A stretch of DNA of 64,000 nucleotides from Actibacterium atlanticum (GCF_000671395.1 NZ_AQQY01000007.1:1-64000), one strand, 5' to 3'; counted from the first letter of the stretch, positions 9,080-19,055 are shown. The notes: a model not told the origin generated them from the sequence alone. Numbers and translations are program-made.

Positions 9080-11317
9080 ATGGTTGGTGCGAGTAAAATT
9101 CTAACGGTGTCATACGGCACTTTCTCCTGCACGCTAGAGGGATTCGATGATTCCTTTGGCACGATGAAGGCCATTGCCGAGTACTTCCGGGACCTCGCTG
9201 CGGATGACCGTTACTTTGGGGCGGAACCTCCGACCCCGGATGCAGAGATGTTGCAACGGATCGCGGAACGCGAAATCAGCAAACGTGTTGAAGCGCGCGT
9301 TGATGGCGACGGCGTTGTCCTGCGCCCGACCGATGCGCCCGAAGCTCAGGCAGTGCCAGCCGCTGCACCTGCGATTGAACAGGCTCCTGCGCCCCAACCT
9401 GCCGCTGCTCCTCAACCCGCCCCCGCCCCAATGGCCCCTGTTGCGGCCCCGGTCGTCGAAGCAGAACCCGAGCAAGACGCGCCGGTCGAAACCGCGATGG
9501 AAGACATCGTCGAGACACCGACCGCTGAAGCCGCGCCCGTTCCGCAAGTCGCCCCGATTGAGGAAACGCCTGAGGAAGAAGTCGCCTTTGAAGCCGAAGC
9601 AGAGCTTGCCGAAGAGACCGACCTGCCTGCCATCGAAGAAGACATTCTGGGCGACGCAGAGCTGGCTGACAGCTTTGAAGCCGAGGCCGAGCCCGTGCTT
9701 GAAGCCGTTGCGATCCCCGAAGAAGACTACGCGCCTGAACCTGCCGAGCCTGACGAAGATCTGGGCAATGTGGCTGCAAAGCTGGCCCGCATCCGTGCCG
9801 CTGTGCATCAGGAACCCGAAGCCGAGCCCGAGCCTGAGTTCAGCGAAGATCAGCATGCCGACACTGAAGCAGAGGTCGCGCTTGAAGATATCGCCGAGTT
9901 CGAAGACGAGGCCGAATTCGAGGACGAGGCAGAAGAAGAACCGTTTGAACTGAACCTGCCCGCCGAAGAGGCTGCCGAGGAAGTTGAGCAGGCCATAGAC
10001 GCTCCTGCTCCGCTGATGTCGCAAGAGCCGGTCGAAGACTTTGACGAGGACCTTCTGGATGAGGTCGCTCTGGATGAAGACGATCTGCAAGACGACGCAT
10101 CGCTGAGCGACGAACTGATTGAAGATGCTCTCGAAGAAGAGACGCTGGCCGAACCTGAAGCCGACGACGACGACGCGCTGGCCGATGCCCCCGAATTCGA
10201 CGAGACACTGGACGACGCGTTTACCCAGACTGCGCCAGATGACTCTCATGTCGACACCGACATGATTGATGACGAAGAGTCGCCGCTGGCGGGTCGTGTT
10301 ATCGTACGTCGCAAGAAGATGAGCGACGAAGAGCGGGCTGAACGCCGTCGCGCACGTCGCGCAGCCGCTGAACAAGCGCGCAACAGCGATCCCGAAGCCG
10401 GAGAAGGGCGTACCGAAGCCGCCGCGCGGGCCCGCGCCCGCGTCTTGAAAGTCAAACGCGCCGACCTGATTGACGACGCGCCGCAGCCCGCGGCGACGCA
10501 AGAACCGACCCCGGCCGCCGAATCGACCCTATCCGCCGAGGCCGAAGCCGAACTGATGGCCGAACTGGCCGAGGTCGAGCGCGATTCTGCCCGCGGGTCC
10601 GAGGATCATTCCGACGGTCGTGATCGTCTTAAGGCCTCGGGGCTGAATGGCGATGACAACGCTGTGTCGCGTCTTGTCAGCGAGGTGAATACCAAGCTGG
10701 AAGGCTCTGAACATCGCCGCAAACGTTCCGCCATCGCGCATCTGAAAGCCGCTGTTGCCGCCACCGCCGCAGAGCGTTTTGGACGTGGGAAAGCCGGAGA
10801 TGAGGCCGAAGAAGAGGCGCGCGAAAGCTATCGCGATGATCTGGCCAAAGTGGTGCGTCCGGCCAAAGCCGAAAAGATGCCACCGCTGATGCTGGTATCC
10901 GAGCAGCGCATCGACGACGCGCCCGCACAGCCTGCCGCCCCTGCCCCCCGCGTGGCGCACCGTCGTTCAGGCAATCTGGCGCTGCAGGATGAAGACCTGC
11001 TGGATGCACGCGCCCCGGATGCAGGCAACATCTTTGCCGATGAAGATGGTTTCTCGGATTTTGCGGAACGTATGGGCGCCGATAAACTGCCCGACTTGCT
11101 AGAGGCAGCTGCCGCCTATTCCATCGCGGTCGAAAATCAGGAGTTCTTTACCCGCCCGCAGGTCATGGGGCTGGTATCCGAGGCCATGGGCGATCAGCCC
11201 CTTGCCCGCGAAGACGGTCTGCGCGCCTTTGGCGCCTTGCTGCGCGAGGGCCGGATCGAGAAAGTTAAACGCGGTAGGTTCACCATTTCTCAAACATCGC
11301 GGTTTATACCCCGATAA
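9080..11317 (+). CDS. Very acidic conserved protein of unknown function
   Basis: 745 residues from the ATG at 9080; an upstream in-frame ATG at 9035 has a better AGGAAAC site but adds 15 residues unlike the conserved start SKILTVSYGTF. Three zones are visible. Residues 1-75 are a compact, conserved-looking N-terminal domain. About 80-420 is a low-complexity Glu/Asp/Ala/Pro linker with many EAEAE and APAP stretches, probably disordered. About 420-745 is a mixed, Arg/Ala-rich part with helices, ending in a winged-helix-like segment (FFTRPQVMGLVSEAMG, then REGRIEKVKRGRF). No enzyme motif was recognised. It has its own terminator downstream. Confidence 0.7.
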   Translation: MVGASKILTVSYGTFSCTLEGFDDSFGTMKAIAEYFRDLAADDRYFGAEPPTPDAEMLQRIAEREISKRVEARVDGDGVVLRPTDAPEAQAVPAAAPAIEQAPAPQPAAAPQPAPAPMAPVAAPVVEAEPEQDAPVETAMEDIVETPTAEAAPVPQVAPIEETPEEEVAFEAEAELAEETDLPAIEEDILGDAELADSFEAEAEPVLEAVAIPEEDYAPEPAEPDEDLGNVAAKLARIRAAVHQEPEAEPEPEFSEDQHADTEAEVALEDIAEFEDEAEFEDEAEEEPFELNLPAEEAAEEVEQAIDAPAPLMSQEPVEDFDEDLLDEVALDEDDLQDDASLSDELIEDALEEETLAEPEADDDDALADAPEFDETLDDAFTQTAPDDSHVDTDMIDDEESPLAGRVIVRRKKMSDEERAERRRARRAAAEQARNSDPEAGEGRTEAAARARARVLKVKRADLIDDAPQPAATQEPTPAAESTLSAEAEAELMAELAEVERDSARGSEDHSDGRDRLKASGLNGDDNAVSRLVSEVNTKLEGSEHRRKRSAIAHLKAAVAATAAERFGRGKAGDEAEEEARESYRDDLAKVVRPAKAEKMPPLMLVSEQRIDDAPAQPAAPAPRVAHRRSGNLALQDEDLLDARAPDAGNIFADEDGFSDFAERMGADKLPDLLEAAAAYSIAVENQEFFTRPQVMGLVSEAMGDQPLAREDGLRAFGALLREGRIEKVKRGRFTISQTSRFIPR

Positions 11318-11341
11318 CTGACGATTGTGGTGACGAGTGTC

Positions 11342-11373
11342 GGCGGAGGACCTATTGGTCTTCCGCCTTTTTC
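11342..11373 (+). terminator. Terminator of the acidic-protein gene
   Basis: An 11-bp stem (GGCGGAGGACC / GGTCTTCCGCC, one G-U pair, TATT loop) at 11342-11367 is followed by TTTTTCGTTT. It lies 25 bases after the stop and overlaps the end of the convergent DUF2842 gene. Confidence 0.85.
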
Positions 11374-11612
11374 GTTTCTGTATCAGCGCCTTGCGCGACG
11401 TCCGGGTCGGCCTGACCGACACCTTTGAAGACGAACTTAAAGGGCAGCGCCCACAGAATACCCAGCACAATATAGACCGCCAGTTCGATCAACAAACCAG
11501 GGCGTTCATCAAACAGGCTCAGCACCCACCAGACGGCGGCAATATAGGCGGGCAATCCCAGCAGCAGGATCACCAAAGACCAACGCCGGCGCGCTTTGTA
11601 CGACAGCGCCAT
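11352..11612 (-). CDS. DUF2842 membrane protein
   Basis: 86 residues with two predicted membrane spans (about 12-33 and 40-62), an Arg/Lys-rich N-terminus (YKARRRW) and a charged C-terminal tail. Size and pattern match DUF2842, a small family common in Rhodobacterales. Its ATG overlaps the TGA of purA by one base (TGATG), so translation is coupled. Function unknown. Confidence 0.75.
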   Translation of the reverse strand: MALSYKARRRWSLVILLLGLPAYIAAVWWVLSLFDERPGLLIELAVYIVLGILWALPFKFVFKGVGQADPDVAQGADTETKKAEDQ

Positions 11613-12925
11613 CAGTCAGAAAACGGGTCGGTCACCAGAATGGTGTCCTCCCGCTCCGGGCTGGTGGAAACAAGGGCCACCGGGCAGTCGATCAGCTCTT
11701 CGACGCGGCGCACATATTTGATGGCGTTTGCAGGAAGATCGGCCCAGCTGCGCGCGCCTTCGGTCGATTCCGACCAGCCGTCGATATCTTCATAGATCGG
11801 GGTACAGCGCGCCTGCTGATCAGCGGCGGTGGGCAGATAATCCAGCTTTTCACCATCCAGATCGTAACCGACACAGATTTTCAGGGTTTCGAACCCGTCC
11901 AGCACGTCCAGCTTGGTCAGGCAGATGCCCTTGATGCCCGAGGTCGCGCAGGTCTGGCGCACCAATGCAGCATCGAACCAGCCACAACGACGCTGACGGC
12001 CGGTGGTGGTGCCAAACTCGTGCCCGCGCTCGCCCAGACGCTGACCATCGGCATCGGGGCTGCCATCGGCGTTCAGCAGCTCGGTCGGGAACGGGCCTTC
12101 GCCCACACGTGTGGTATAGGCCTTCACGATGCCCAGAACGTAGTCAATCGAGCCGGGGCCGATGCCCACACCGGTCGCGGCTTGGCCTGCAATCACGTTG
12201 GACGAGGTCACAAACGGGTAAGTCCCGAAATCAATGTCCAGCAACGCGCCTTGTGCGCCTTCAAACAAGATACGTTTGCCCGATTTGCGCTTTTCGTTCA
12301 GCACTTTCCACACCGGCGCGGCGTAGGGCAGGATTTCAGACGCGATCTCGCGCAGCTGCGCGATCAGCGCATCACGGTCGACGGGCTCGATCCCCAGACC
12401 TTTGCGCAGCGGGTCGTGGTGCTGCAAGGCGCGGTCCACACGGGCCACAAGCGTCGCATCATCGGCCAGATCGGCCACGCGGACCGAACGACGACCCACC
12501 TTATCTTCATAGGCCGGGCCAATGCCGCGGCCGGTGGTGCCGATCTTGGTGCCTTTGGACGCGGCTTCCTCGCGGGCGCGGTCCAGCTCACCATGGATCG
12601 GCAGGATCAGCGGGGTGTTCTCGGCGATCATCAGGGTTTCGGGCGAAATCTCGACGCCCTGCGCCCGAACGGTCTCGATTTCCTTCAGCAGGTGCCAGGG
12701 GTCCAGCACCACACCGTTGCCGATGACCGAAAGCTTGCCACCGCGCACCACGCCCGAGGGCAGCGCGTGCAACTTGTAAACCTTGCCATCAATGACCAGC
12801 GTATGGCCTGCGTTATGACCGCCCTGAAAACGCGCAATTACATCTGCGCGCTCTGAAAGCCAGTCCACGATCTTGCCTTTTCCTTCGTCACCCCACTGGG
12901 CGCCGACGACGACGACATTGGCCAT
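11612..12925 (-). CDS. purA: Adenylosuccinate synthetase
   Basis: 437 residues, the usual length. The N-terminus has the GTP motif WGDEGKGK and HNAGHT, and the C-terminal part has the guanine-binding TKLDVLDG. It joins IMP and aspartate with GTP hydrolysis, the first step from IMP to AMP. A short leader region (12926-13060) separates it from the divergent DUF6524 gene and probably holds both promoters; no riboswitch was recognised in it. Confidence 0.97.
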   Translation of the reverse strand: MANVVVVGAQWGDEGKGKIVDWLSERADVIARFQGGHNAGHTLVIDGKVYKLHALPSGVVRGGKLSVIGNGVVLDPWHLLKEIETVRAQGVEISPETLMIAENTPLILPIHGELDRAREEAASKGTKIGTTGRGIGPAYEDKVGRRSVRVADLADDATLVARVDRALQHHDPLRKGLGIEPVDRDALIAQLREIASEILPYAAPVWKVLNEKRKSGKRILFEGAQGALLDIDFGTYPFVTSSNVIAGQAATGVGIGPGSIDYVLGIVKAYTTRVGEGPFPTELLNADGSPDADGQRLGERGHEFGTTTGRQRRCGWFDAALVRQTCATSGIKGICLTKLDVLDGFETLKICVGYDLDGEKLDYLPTAADQQARCTPIYEDIDGWSESTEGARSWADLPANAIKYVRRVEELIDCPVALVSTSPEREDTILVTDPFSD

Positions 12926-13060
12926 AGCTGATCCTTAATCCTTTAGGAAAACCCGGCACCGTATAGACTCGGGAACAGGGCAAGCGCAATTGCGTTTTAC
13001 GCAAAAGACTGGACACAAACGCCGCATTGCGGCACCACTTAGTAAAAACCAGAGGGACAG

Positions 13061-13459
13061 ATGACGGGCATCTTCGTGCGATGGGTGTTTGCGTTCTTGT
13101 TGCTGAGCGTAACCTTCAACCCGACGCAACTGAATTACGTTCAATGGGCACGCAGCTCTTATACCCAAGAGCTGCCCCTGACCGTTTTCTTCGGCTTATT
13201 GCTTCTGATCGGCTATATCATTTACCTGCGTGCGACGCTGCGTTCTATCGGGGCGGCGGGCATGTTTTTGGTGGCTGCCCTGGTTGGGACCATGGTTTGG
13301 GTGCTGATCGACTGGGGCGTTCTGACGCTGGAAAACAGCCACTTTAACCTGTGGCTGGGCATTTTCGCCATGTCCGTGGTGTTGGGCATTGGCCTAAGCT
13401 GGAGCATGGTGCGGCGCCACCTGTCCGGTCAGATCGACATGGATGATATTGATCAGTAA
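13061..13459 (+). CDS. DUF6524-like inner-membrane protein
   Basis: 132 residues with four predicted membrane spans (about 5-20, 38-58, 65-85, 95-118) and a short acidic tail ending DMDDIDQ. The start has AGAGGGAC upstream. It resembles a small roseobacter membrane family that I associate with DUF6524; this is from memory. It precedes secG by 79 bases on the same strand, but no functional link is shown by sequence. Confidence 0.65.
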   Translation: MTGIFVRWVFAFLLLSVTFNPTQLNYVQWARSSYTQELPLTVFFGLLLLIGYIIYLRATLRSIGAAGMFLVAALVGTMVWVLIDWGVLTLENSHFNLWLGIFAMSVVLGIGLSWSMVRRHLSGQIDMDDIDQ

Positions 13460-13538
13460 ACCCACCCAACAGGGGTTGCGATACCCCGCGCATGGGCCTA
13501 AGTAGAGCCGTCAAAGAACAGCCCCGGGCCCTGCCACT

Positions 13539-13907
13539 ATGGAAAACGTACTCCTGATCGTCCATCTGATCCTAGCACTGTGCCTTATCGGCGTCGTGCT
13601 ACTGCAACGCTCAGAGGGCGGCGGTCTTGGAATGGGCAGTGGCGGCGGCGGTGGTACCGGCGTCATGTCGGGGCGCGCTGCTGCCTCGGCGATGGGCAAA
13701 CTGACCTGGGTCTTCGCAATCGCCTTTATCTGCACCTCGATCCTGTTGACTGTTATGGCCGCACGCAATGCTGCTGACAGTTCGGTTCTGGATCGTTTGG
13801 GCACACCGGCAGCCGAAGAATCGGTACCTGCGGATGATGGTAGCGCGCTGCTGCCGCCGCCCGTTCCCAGCGCAGATGACACGCTTTTGCCGCCCCGCGC
13901 GGAGTAA
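13539..13907 (+). CDS. secG: Preprotein translocase subunit SecG
   Basis: 122 residues with the SecG layout: a first membrane span (about 2-22), the conserved LLQRSEGGGLGMG segment followed by a glycine-rich loop, a second span (about 50-72), and a Pro/Glu-rich tail. SecG joins SecYE in the inner membrane and assists protein export. It lies just upstream of pyrG, a common alphaproteobacterial order. The upstream ribosome site is weak. Confidence 0.92.
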   Translation: MENVLLIVHLILALCLIGVVLLQRSEGGGLGMGSGGGGGTGVMSGRAAASAMGKLTWVFAIAFICTSILLTVMAARNAADSSVLDRLGTPAAEESVPADDGSALLPPPVPSADDTLLPPRAE

Positions 13908-13929
13908 TCCTACCTACTAATTGTTGATC

Positions 13930-13947
13930 CGGCCCGTTTTCGGGCCG
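13930..13947 (+). terminator. Hairpin after secG
   Basis: A perfect 7-bp stem CGGCCCG / CGGGCCG with a TTTT loop, 23 bases past the secG stop. No continuous T-run follows, so it may be a weak terminator or a processing site ahead of pyrG. Confidence 0.4.
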
Positions 13948-14073
13948 CAGCATCTTGCGGTCTTATTGCGGCGCGCGTGCGAATCCGTTATATCTTAAAT
14001 CCCGTGATGCTGTGGCTTTTGCAGGCCGAATCAAGCAGCCAACAAACTAACAATCACGGGGGATGCCAGCCCT

Positions 14074-15717
14074 ATGGCACGGTTCATTTTCATTACAGGC
14101 GGTGTGGTTTCATCATTGGGCAAAGGCCTTGCTTCGGCGGCTTTGGGCTCTTTGTTGCAGGCGCGGGGCTATTCGGTCCGTTTGCGCAAGCTGGACCCGT
14201 ATCTGAACGTCGATCCCGGCACCATGTCGCCGTTTGAACACGGCGAGGTGTTCGTTACCGATGACGGCGCTGAAACCGATCTGGACCTTGGCCATTACGA
14301 ACGCTTCACCGGCGTCCCCGCCCGCAACACCGATTCCGTCAGCTCGGGCCGGATTTATTCCAGCGTGCTGGAAAAAGAACGTCGCGGCGATTACCTGGGC
14401 AAAACCATTCAGGTCGTCCCCCATGTGACCAATGAGATCAAAGAGTTCCTTGCAATCGGCGAGGATGAGGTTGATTTCATGCTCTGTGAAATCGGCGGCA
14501 CCGTGGGTGACATCGAAGGCCTGCCCTTCTTTGAAGCCATCCGTCAGTTCAGCCATGACAAGCCGCGCGGCCAGTGTATTTTCATGCACCTGACGCTGCT
14601 GCCCTATCTGGCCGCCTCGGGCGAATTGAAAACCAAACCGACCCAGCACTCGGTCAAAGAACTTCAATCCATCGGCATCGCCCCCGACATTCTTGTGTGT
14701 CGGTCCGAACAGCCGATCCCGGAAAAAGAGCGCAGCAAGATCGCCCTTTTCTGTAACGTGCGCAAAGAGGCCGTTGTGGCCGCGTATGATCTGAAATCCA
14801 TCTATGAAGCGCCGCTGGCCTATCACCGCGAGGGGCTGGATCAGGCCGTTCTGGATGCCTTTGCGATTTCGCCCGCTCCCAAGCCCGATCTGCGTGTCTG
14901 GGAAGATGTGGCCGACCGCATTCACAACACCGATGGCGCGGTGAACGTGGCCATCGTGGGCAAATACACCCAGTTGGAAGATGCCTATAAGTCGATCAAA
15001 GAGGCCCTGACCCATGGCGGCATGGCCAATCGGGTCAAGGTGAACGTGTCTTGGGTCGATGCCGAAGTGTTCGACACCACCGACCCGGCCCCGCATCTGG
15101 AAGGCTTTCACGCGATTCTGGTGCCCGGCGGCTTTGGCGAACGCGGCACCGAGGGCAAGATAAAAGCGGCGCAATTCGCTCGCGAACGTGGCATCCCCTA
15201 TCTGGGTATCTGTCTGGGCATGCAGATGGCCGTGATCGAGGCCGCACGTAACGTGGCAGGCATGGCGAATGCCGGCTCCGAGGAATTCGACCACGAAGCC
15301 GGAGAAAAACGTTTTACCCCCGTGGTTTACCACCTCAAGGAATGGGTGCAGGGCAACAAGACCGTCGCCCGCAAAGTCGGCGACGACAAAGGCGGCACCA
15401 TGCGTCTGGGCGCTTACTCGGCGACCCTCACCGAAGGCTCCAAGGTTGCGCAGGTCTATGAAGGCACCGCGATCGAAGAGCGCCATCGTCATCGTTACGA
15501 GGTCGACACGAAATACCGTGCTAAGCTTGAAGAGCAGGGGCTGCTCTTTTCAGGCATGTCGCCCGATGGCCGCCTGCCCGAGATTGTCGAATGGAAAGAT
15601 CATCCTTGGTTCATCGGCGTGCAGTTCCACCCGGAACTCAAATCCAAACCTTTCGCGCCGCACCCGTTGTTTGCCGACTTCGTGCGCGCGGCGGTGGAAA
15701 CCTCGCGCTTGGTCTGA
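14074..15717 (+). CDS. pyrG: CTP synthase
   Basis: 547 residues, normal length. The N-terminal synthetase domain begins [17 protein letters not shown] (ATP loop). The C-terminal class I amidotransferase domain contains the nucleophile cysteine in GICLGMQ and HPE near the end (FHPELKSKP). It converts UTP to CTP with glutamine. The ATG follows CACGGGGGATG-like spacing. Its last ~127 bases overlap the proposed start region of the next gene in another frame. Confidence 0.97.
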   Translation: MARFIFITGGVVSSLGKGLASAALGSLLQARGYSVRLRKLDPYLNVDPGTMSPFEHGEVFVTDDGAETDLDLGHYERFTGVPARNTDSVSSGRIYSSVLEKERRGDYLGKTIQVVPHVTNEIKEFLAIGEDEVDFMLCEIGGTVGDIEGLPFFEAIRQFSHDKPRGQCIFMHLTLLPYLAASGELKTKPTQHSVKELQSIGIAPDILVCRSEQPIPEKERSKIALFCNVRKEAVVAAYDLKSIYEAPLAYHREGLDQAVLDAFAISPAPKPDLRVWEDVADRIHNTDGAVNVAIVGKYTQLEDAYKSIKEALTHGGMANRVKVNVSWVDAEVFDTTDPAPHLEGFHAILVPGGFGERGTEGKIKAAQFARERGIPYLGICLGMQMAVIEAARNVAGMANAGSEEFDHEAGEKRFTPVVYHLKEWVQGNKTVARKVGDDKGGTMRLGAYSATLTEGSKVAQVYEGTAIEERHRHRYEVDTKYRAKLEEQGLLFSGMSPDGRLPEIVEWKDHPWFIGVQFHPELKSKPFAPHPLFADFVRAAVETSRLV

Positions 15718-16403
15718 TTGCGGCTTTGCTGTGCGCCGGGGCGGCTGTTGCTGGCCCGGTCGACCCTGCCCCCTATGATCAGGTGGCGCAGGCCACGCGC
15801 GGCGAAATCCGCTTTGATGCCCTGCCTGAACAGGCCTATCCGGGGTTCAATCTGGACCACGGTCTGGCCTTTGACGATGGCCATATCGGCGAACATTTCG
15901 CCGGTCAGGCGATGGATGAAATCACCTATCTGGGCAACCGGTTCGACAGCTTGTCCAACCCGGCCCCCTCGGCACCGCTGACCCTGCGCATGGGGCCTGC
16001 GGGCACCAACTTATCGGTATCGCGTCACCGGGTCTTTGACTCGAATGTTCTGTACCCTTTGGGGCCTTTGGGTCAGCCCCATCCCCAGGCACGCGGCGAG
16101 GGCATGGCCGCCTTTCTGTTTGACCAAGACATCTGTCAGTTCGGCCTGAAAGTGCACACCCAATACGAAGATGATCTGGGCACTCTGGCCGGGCATTTGG
16201 GCGCCGTGGAGGTGCTGTTCTTTGGCCGCGATGGCGCGTTGATTGACCGGCACGATCTGCGGCTGCCCGCAGGAATTTCCGATCTTGGGTTTATCCGCAG
16301 TGCAGGCGCCGCTGACATCGCCGGCGTACAGGTTCTGAACCTCGACCCGGGCGGAATCTCTATAGATGACGTTGTGTATGGCTGCGCGCCATTTCTGGGT
16401 TAG
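15591..16403 (+). CDS. Secreted protein of unknown function overlapping pyrG
   Basis: The open frame runs from an ATG at 15591 (270 residues), inside pyrG. A clear signal-peptide core ([15 protein letters not shown]) lies at about residues 40-55, just where pyrG ends, and the mature part begins GPVDPAPYD. No ATG, GTG or well-placed TTG lies between 15606 and the signal peptide, so the true start is uncertain: ATG 15591, TTG 15606, or a rare CTG near 15711. The mature ~215 residues are beta-rich with two cysteines (DICQF, YGCAPF) and no recognised motif. Likely cotranscribed with pyrG. Confidence 0.6.
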   Translation: MERSSLVHRRAVPPGTQIQTFRAAPVVCRLRARGGGNLALGLIAALLCAGAAVAGPVDPAPYDQVAQATRGEIRFDALPEQAYPGFNLDHGLAFDDGHIGEHFAGQAMDEITYLGNRFDSLSNPAPSAPLTLRMGPAGTNLSVSRHRVFDSNVLYPLGPLGQPHPQARGEGMAAFLFDQDICQFGLKVHTQYEDDLGTLAGHLGAVEVLFFGRDGALIDRHDLRLPAGISDLGFIRSAGAADIAGVQVLNLDPGGISIDDVVYGCAPFLG

Positions 16404-16471
16404 GCTGGACGCACATCTTCCTGCCCGCTATCACTTGGGAAACCGACACATCTCAAGGCCCGGCACCACCC

Positions 16472-16888
16472 ATGTTTCAAGGATTGCTTTCCCGCCTGTC
16501 CAGCCCCACCCCTATTGAGGCAACAGACACCCAGCTGGCACTTGGCGCTTTGTTGGTGCGGGTCGCCAAATCAGACAGCCACTATGACGCAACCGAGATC
16601 GGCCAGATCGACAAAATCCTGTCAGCCCGCTTTGGCCTGAACCCAGTCGAAGCGATGAAGCTGCGCGCCCAATGCGAGCACCTAGAGCATGACGCCCCCG
16701 ACACGCAGGACTTCGCCGCCAAGGTCAAAGAGCTGGTCTGTTACGAAGAGCGCTCTGCCATCGTGGCAGAGGTCTGGAATGTAGTCATGGCCGACGGCGT
16801 AGAGCGCAACGAGGAAAAATGCCTCTTTACCGCGATCTCCGATACGCTGGGCGTGGACACTGCGGATTTGCGTGATCGCCAGGCCTGA
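16472..16888 (+). CDS. TerB-like protein 1
   Basis: 138 residues, all helical in appearance, with paired acidic segments (ARFGLNPVEAMKLRAQ; VVMADGVERNEEK) that resemble the metal-binding TerB/COG4103 fold. Proteins of this group are called tellurite-resistance-like, but most have no shown link to tellurite. It is followed after 15 bases by a clear paralogue. No ter operon partners (TerC, TerD) are nearby, so a housekeeping or stress role is as likely. Confidence 0.75.
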   Translation: MFQGLLSRLSSPTPIEATDTQLALGALLVRVAKSDSHYDATEIGQIDKILSARFGLNPVEAMKLRAQCEHLEHDAPDTQDFAAKVKELVCYEERSAIVAEVWNVVMADGVERNEEKCLFTAISDTLGVDTADLRDRQA

Positions 16889-16903
16889 CCTATATCACCT
16901 GAC

Positions 16904-17347
16904 ATGTTTGGTAATATCCTTTCCCGCTTGATCCAGCCTCAGCCCGAACGGCTGAACGATGATGACGCCCGGCTTGCCTTGGGGGCGCTGATGGTGCGCA
17001 TTGCCCGGTCTGATGGCGAATACGCCCATGAAGAGGCCGAACAGATCGACCTGATTCTGGCCACGCGCTATGGCCTGCCCGATAATGACGCCCAGACCCT
17101 GCGCCGCCAGTGCGAAGCGATGGAGGCCGAAGCCCCCGACACAGTCCGCTTTACCCGCGCCATCAAAGACGCCGTCGCCTATGAAGACCGCGAAGGCGTG
17201 ATCGAGGCCCTGTGGCAGGTGGTTCTGGCCGACGGCATTCGCGACCACGAAGAAGACGCGCAACTGCGCCTTCTGGCGAATCTGTTGGGGGTGAATGACC
17301 GCGACTCGAACCTTGCCCGAAAGCGGGTTGAAGCACGACTCGCTTGA
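16904..17347 (+). CDS. TerB-like protein 2
   Basis: 147 residues, the same fold and length as the preceding gene, with matching blocks (LALGALMVRIARSDGEY against LALGALLVRVAKSDSHY; VLADGIRDHEED against VMADGVERNEEK). The pair looks like an old tandem duplication. The ADG-x-acidic segment is the probable metal site of the family. A strong hairpin terminator lies about 30 bases past the stop, closing this unit. Confidence 0.78.
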   Translation: MFGNILSRLIQPQPERLNDDDARLALGALMVRIARSDGEYAHEEAEQIDLILATRYGLPDNDAQTLRRQCEAMEAEAPDTVRFTRAIKDAVAYEDREGVIEALWQVVLADGIRDHEEDAQLRLLANLLGVNDRDSNLARKRVEARLA

Positions 17348-17375
17348 ACTGTTATAACATCTACGCTTAATTGAT

Positions 17376-17405
17376 GGCGCCGGGCCCGGTCCGGCGCCTG
17401 TTTTG
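17376..17405 (+). terminator. Terminator after the TerB pair
   Basis: Perfect 8-bp stem GGCGCCGG / CCGGCGCC with a 7-base loop, followed by TGTTTTGTG. It separates the TerB genes from the transporter operon. Confidence 0.65.
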
Positions 17406-17500
17406 TGGACGTGACCCAGCGTAAATCTGGATCAAACGTTGCCAAGGCGGGTTTTTTGCGCCCAACTTGGGGTCGACCCACAACAAATAAGCGGATTCAC

Positions 17501-18280
17501 GTGCCACTCAACGAACCGCCCGTCATCGAGATTAAGAACCTTCACAAAAGCTTCGGCGCGCTCGAAGTGATCAAGGGGGTCGATATTGTCGCCCACAAGG
17601 GCGATGTCGTGTCGCTGATTGGCTCCTCTGGTTCTGGCAAGTCCACCATTCTGCGCTGCGCCAACCTTTTGGAAAACAGCCAAAAAGGTGATATCCTGTT
17701 CGAAGGCGAACCGGTCAAATGGAAGGGCACAGGCGCGTCCCGCGTGCCCGCCGACCGCAAACAGGTCATGCGTATCCGCACCAACCTGTCGATGGTGTTT
17801 CAGCAGTTCAACCTGTGGTCCCATATGACGATCCTTGAAAACGTCATGGAGGCCCCGGTCACCGTGCTGGGCCGCGACAAGGCCGAGGTTGAGGCGTCAG
17901 CGCGCAAGTATCTGGATAAGGTCGGGATCGGCGACAAATGCGATGCCTACCCCGCACAGCTTTCAGGCGGCCAGCAACAGCGCGCCGCTATCGCGCGCGG
18001 GCTATGCATGGAGCCGCGCGCCCTGCTGTTTGACGAGCCGACCTCGGCGCTGGACCCGGAACTCGAACAAGAGGTGATCAAGGTCATCAAATCGCTGGCC
18101 AACGAGGGCCGCACCATGCTGATCGTCACCCATGACATGCGCATGGCCGCCGATATCTCGGATACGGTCGTGTTTTTGCATCAGGGAAAGATCGAAGAAC
18201 AAGGCGATCCCGCCGACATTCTGGTCAATCCCCAAACCGAACGGCTGAAACAGTTTCTGTCTGCGACTGCGCCAGCCTGA
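17501..18280 (+). CDS. ABC transporter ATP-binding protein, polar amino acid (HisP) family
   Basis: 259 residues from a GTG at 17501. The frame is open back to 17405, but those residues are unlike the family and lie in the terminator region. Walker A GSSGSGKST is at 41-49, the signature is LSGGQQQR, Walker B is LLFDEPTSALD, and the switch histidine is in VTHDM. The LWSHMTILENV segment is typical of HisP/OccP-type ATPases for basic amino acids and opines. It energises the permeases encoded downstream and opens the uptake and catabolism operon. Confidence 0.92.
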   Translation: MPLNEPPVIEIKNLHKSFGALEVIKGVDIVAHKGDVVSLIGSSGSGKSTILRCANLLENSQKGDILFEGEPVKWKGTGASRVPADRKQVMRIRTNLSMVFQQFNLWSHMTILENVMEAPVTVLGRDKAEVEASARKYLDKVGIGDKCDAYPAQLSGGQQQRAAIARGLCMEPRALLFDEPTSALDPELEQEVIKVIKSLANEGRTMLIVTHDMRMAADISDTVVFLHQGKIEEQGDPADILVNPQTERLKQFLSATAPA

Positions 18281-18313
18281 ACAACAAGAACCTTCAACAT
18301 GGGAGTTGAGAAT

Positions 18314-19033
18314 ATGAAACATCTTCTACTTGGCGCAGCTGCTTTGGCCGTAACAGCCAGCATGGCCCTTGCGGGCGGTCATTCGGTTGTGCGGATGGGG
18401 ACCGAGGGCGCTTACGAGCCATGGAACTTCATCAACGACGCCGGTGAAATCGACGGCTTTGAGCGCGAGCTGGGCGACGAGCTGTGCAAACGCGCCGAGC
18501 TGACCTGCGAATGGGTCAAGAACGATTGGGACAGCATCATCCCCAACCTTGTGTCGGGCAACTATGACACCATCATCGCGGGCATGAGCATCACCGCCGA
18601 ACGCGACGAAGTGATTGATTTCACCCAGCCTTACACTCCGCCAGATCCCTCGGCCTATGTCGCGCTGGACGCGGGTCTGGACGTTGAAGGCGCGGTGATC
18701 GCCGCACAGGCCACCACCATTCAGGCGGGCTTTATCGCTGAAAAAGGCTGGACCCTGATTGAATTCGCCACGCCCGAAGAAACCGTTGCCGCCGTACGCA
18801 ACGGCGAGGCCGACGCGGTTCTTGCCGACAAAAGCTTCCTTGATACCGTGGCCGGCACCGACGGTCTGGTGATGCTGGACCGCATGGAGGCCATCGGCGG
18901 TGGCGTGGGCATGGGCCTGCGCGAATCCGACGCTGAACTGCGCGCCAAGTTCGACGCGGCCATCACCTCGATGAAGGAAGACGGCACCCTGAACGCGCTG
19001 ATCGCCAAATGGGAAGTTGCCTCGCAATTTTAA
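18314..19033 (+). CDS. Periplasmic amino-acid/amine-binding protein (HisJ family)
   Basis: 239 residues from the ATG at 18314, with GGGAG about 10 bases upstream; an ATG five codons earlier lacks this spacing. A signal peptide ends at about residue 22 (MALA-GG). The mature protein has the SBP_bac_3 blocks: GTEGAYEPWNF, DGFERELGDELC, WDSIIPNLVSGNYD and ISITAER-like MSITAERDEVIDF. It delivers substrate to the two permeases; the specificity cannot be read from sequence. A stable hairpin follows the stop, consistent with higher expression of the binding protein than of the permeases. Confidence 0.9.
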   Translation: MKHLLLGAAALAVTASMALAGGHSVVRMGTEGAYEPWNFINDAGEIDGFERELGDELCKRAELTCEWVKNDWDSIIPNLVSGNYDTIIAGMSITAERDEVIDFTQPYTPPDPSAYVALDAGLDVEGAVIAAQATTIQAGFIAEKGWTLIEFATPEETVAAVRNGEADAVLADKSFLDTVAGTDGLVMLDRMEAIGGGVGMGLRESDAELRAKFDAAITSMKEDGTLNALIAKWEVASQF

Positions 19034-19055
19034 TCTGATCCCTTAACGGGTCCTT

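Noticed and set aside
9134-10501. Long minus-strand open frame opposite the acidic protein
   Set aside because: It arises from the repetitive GAA/GAC codons of the acidic linker read in reverse (Phe/Leu/Arg rich) and has no start context.
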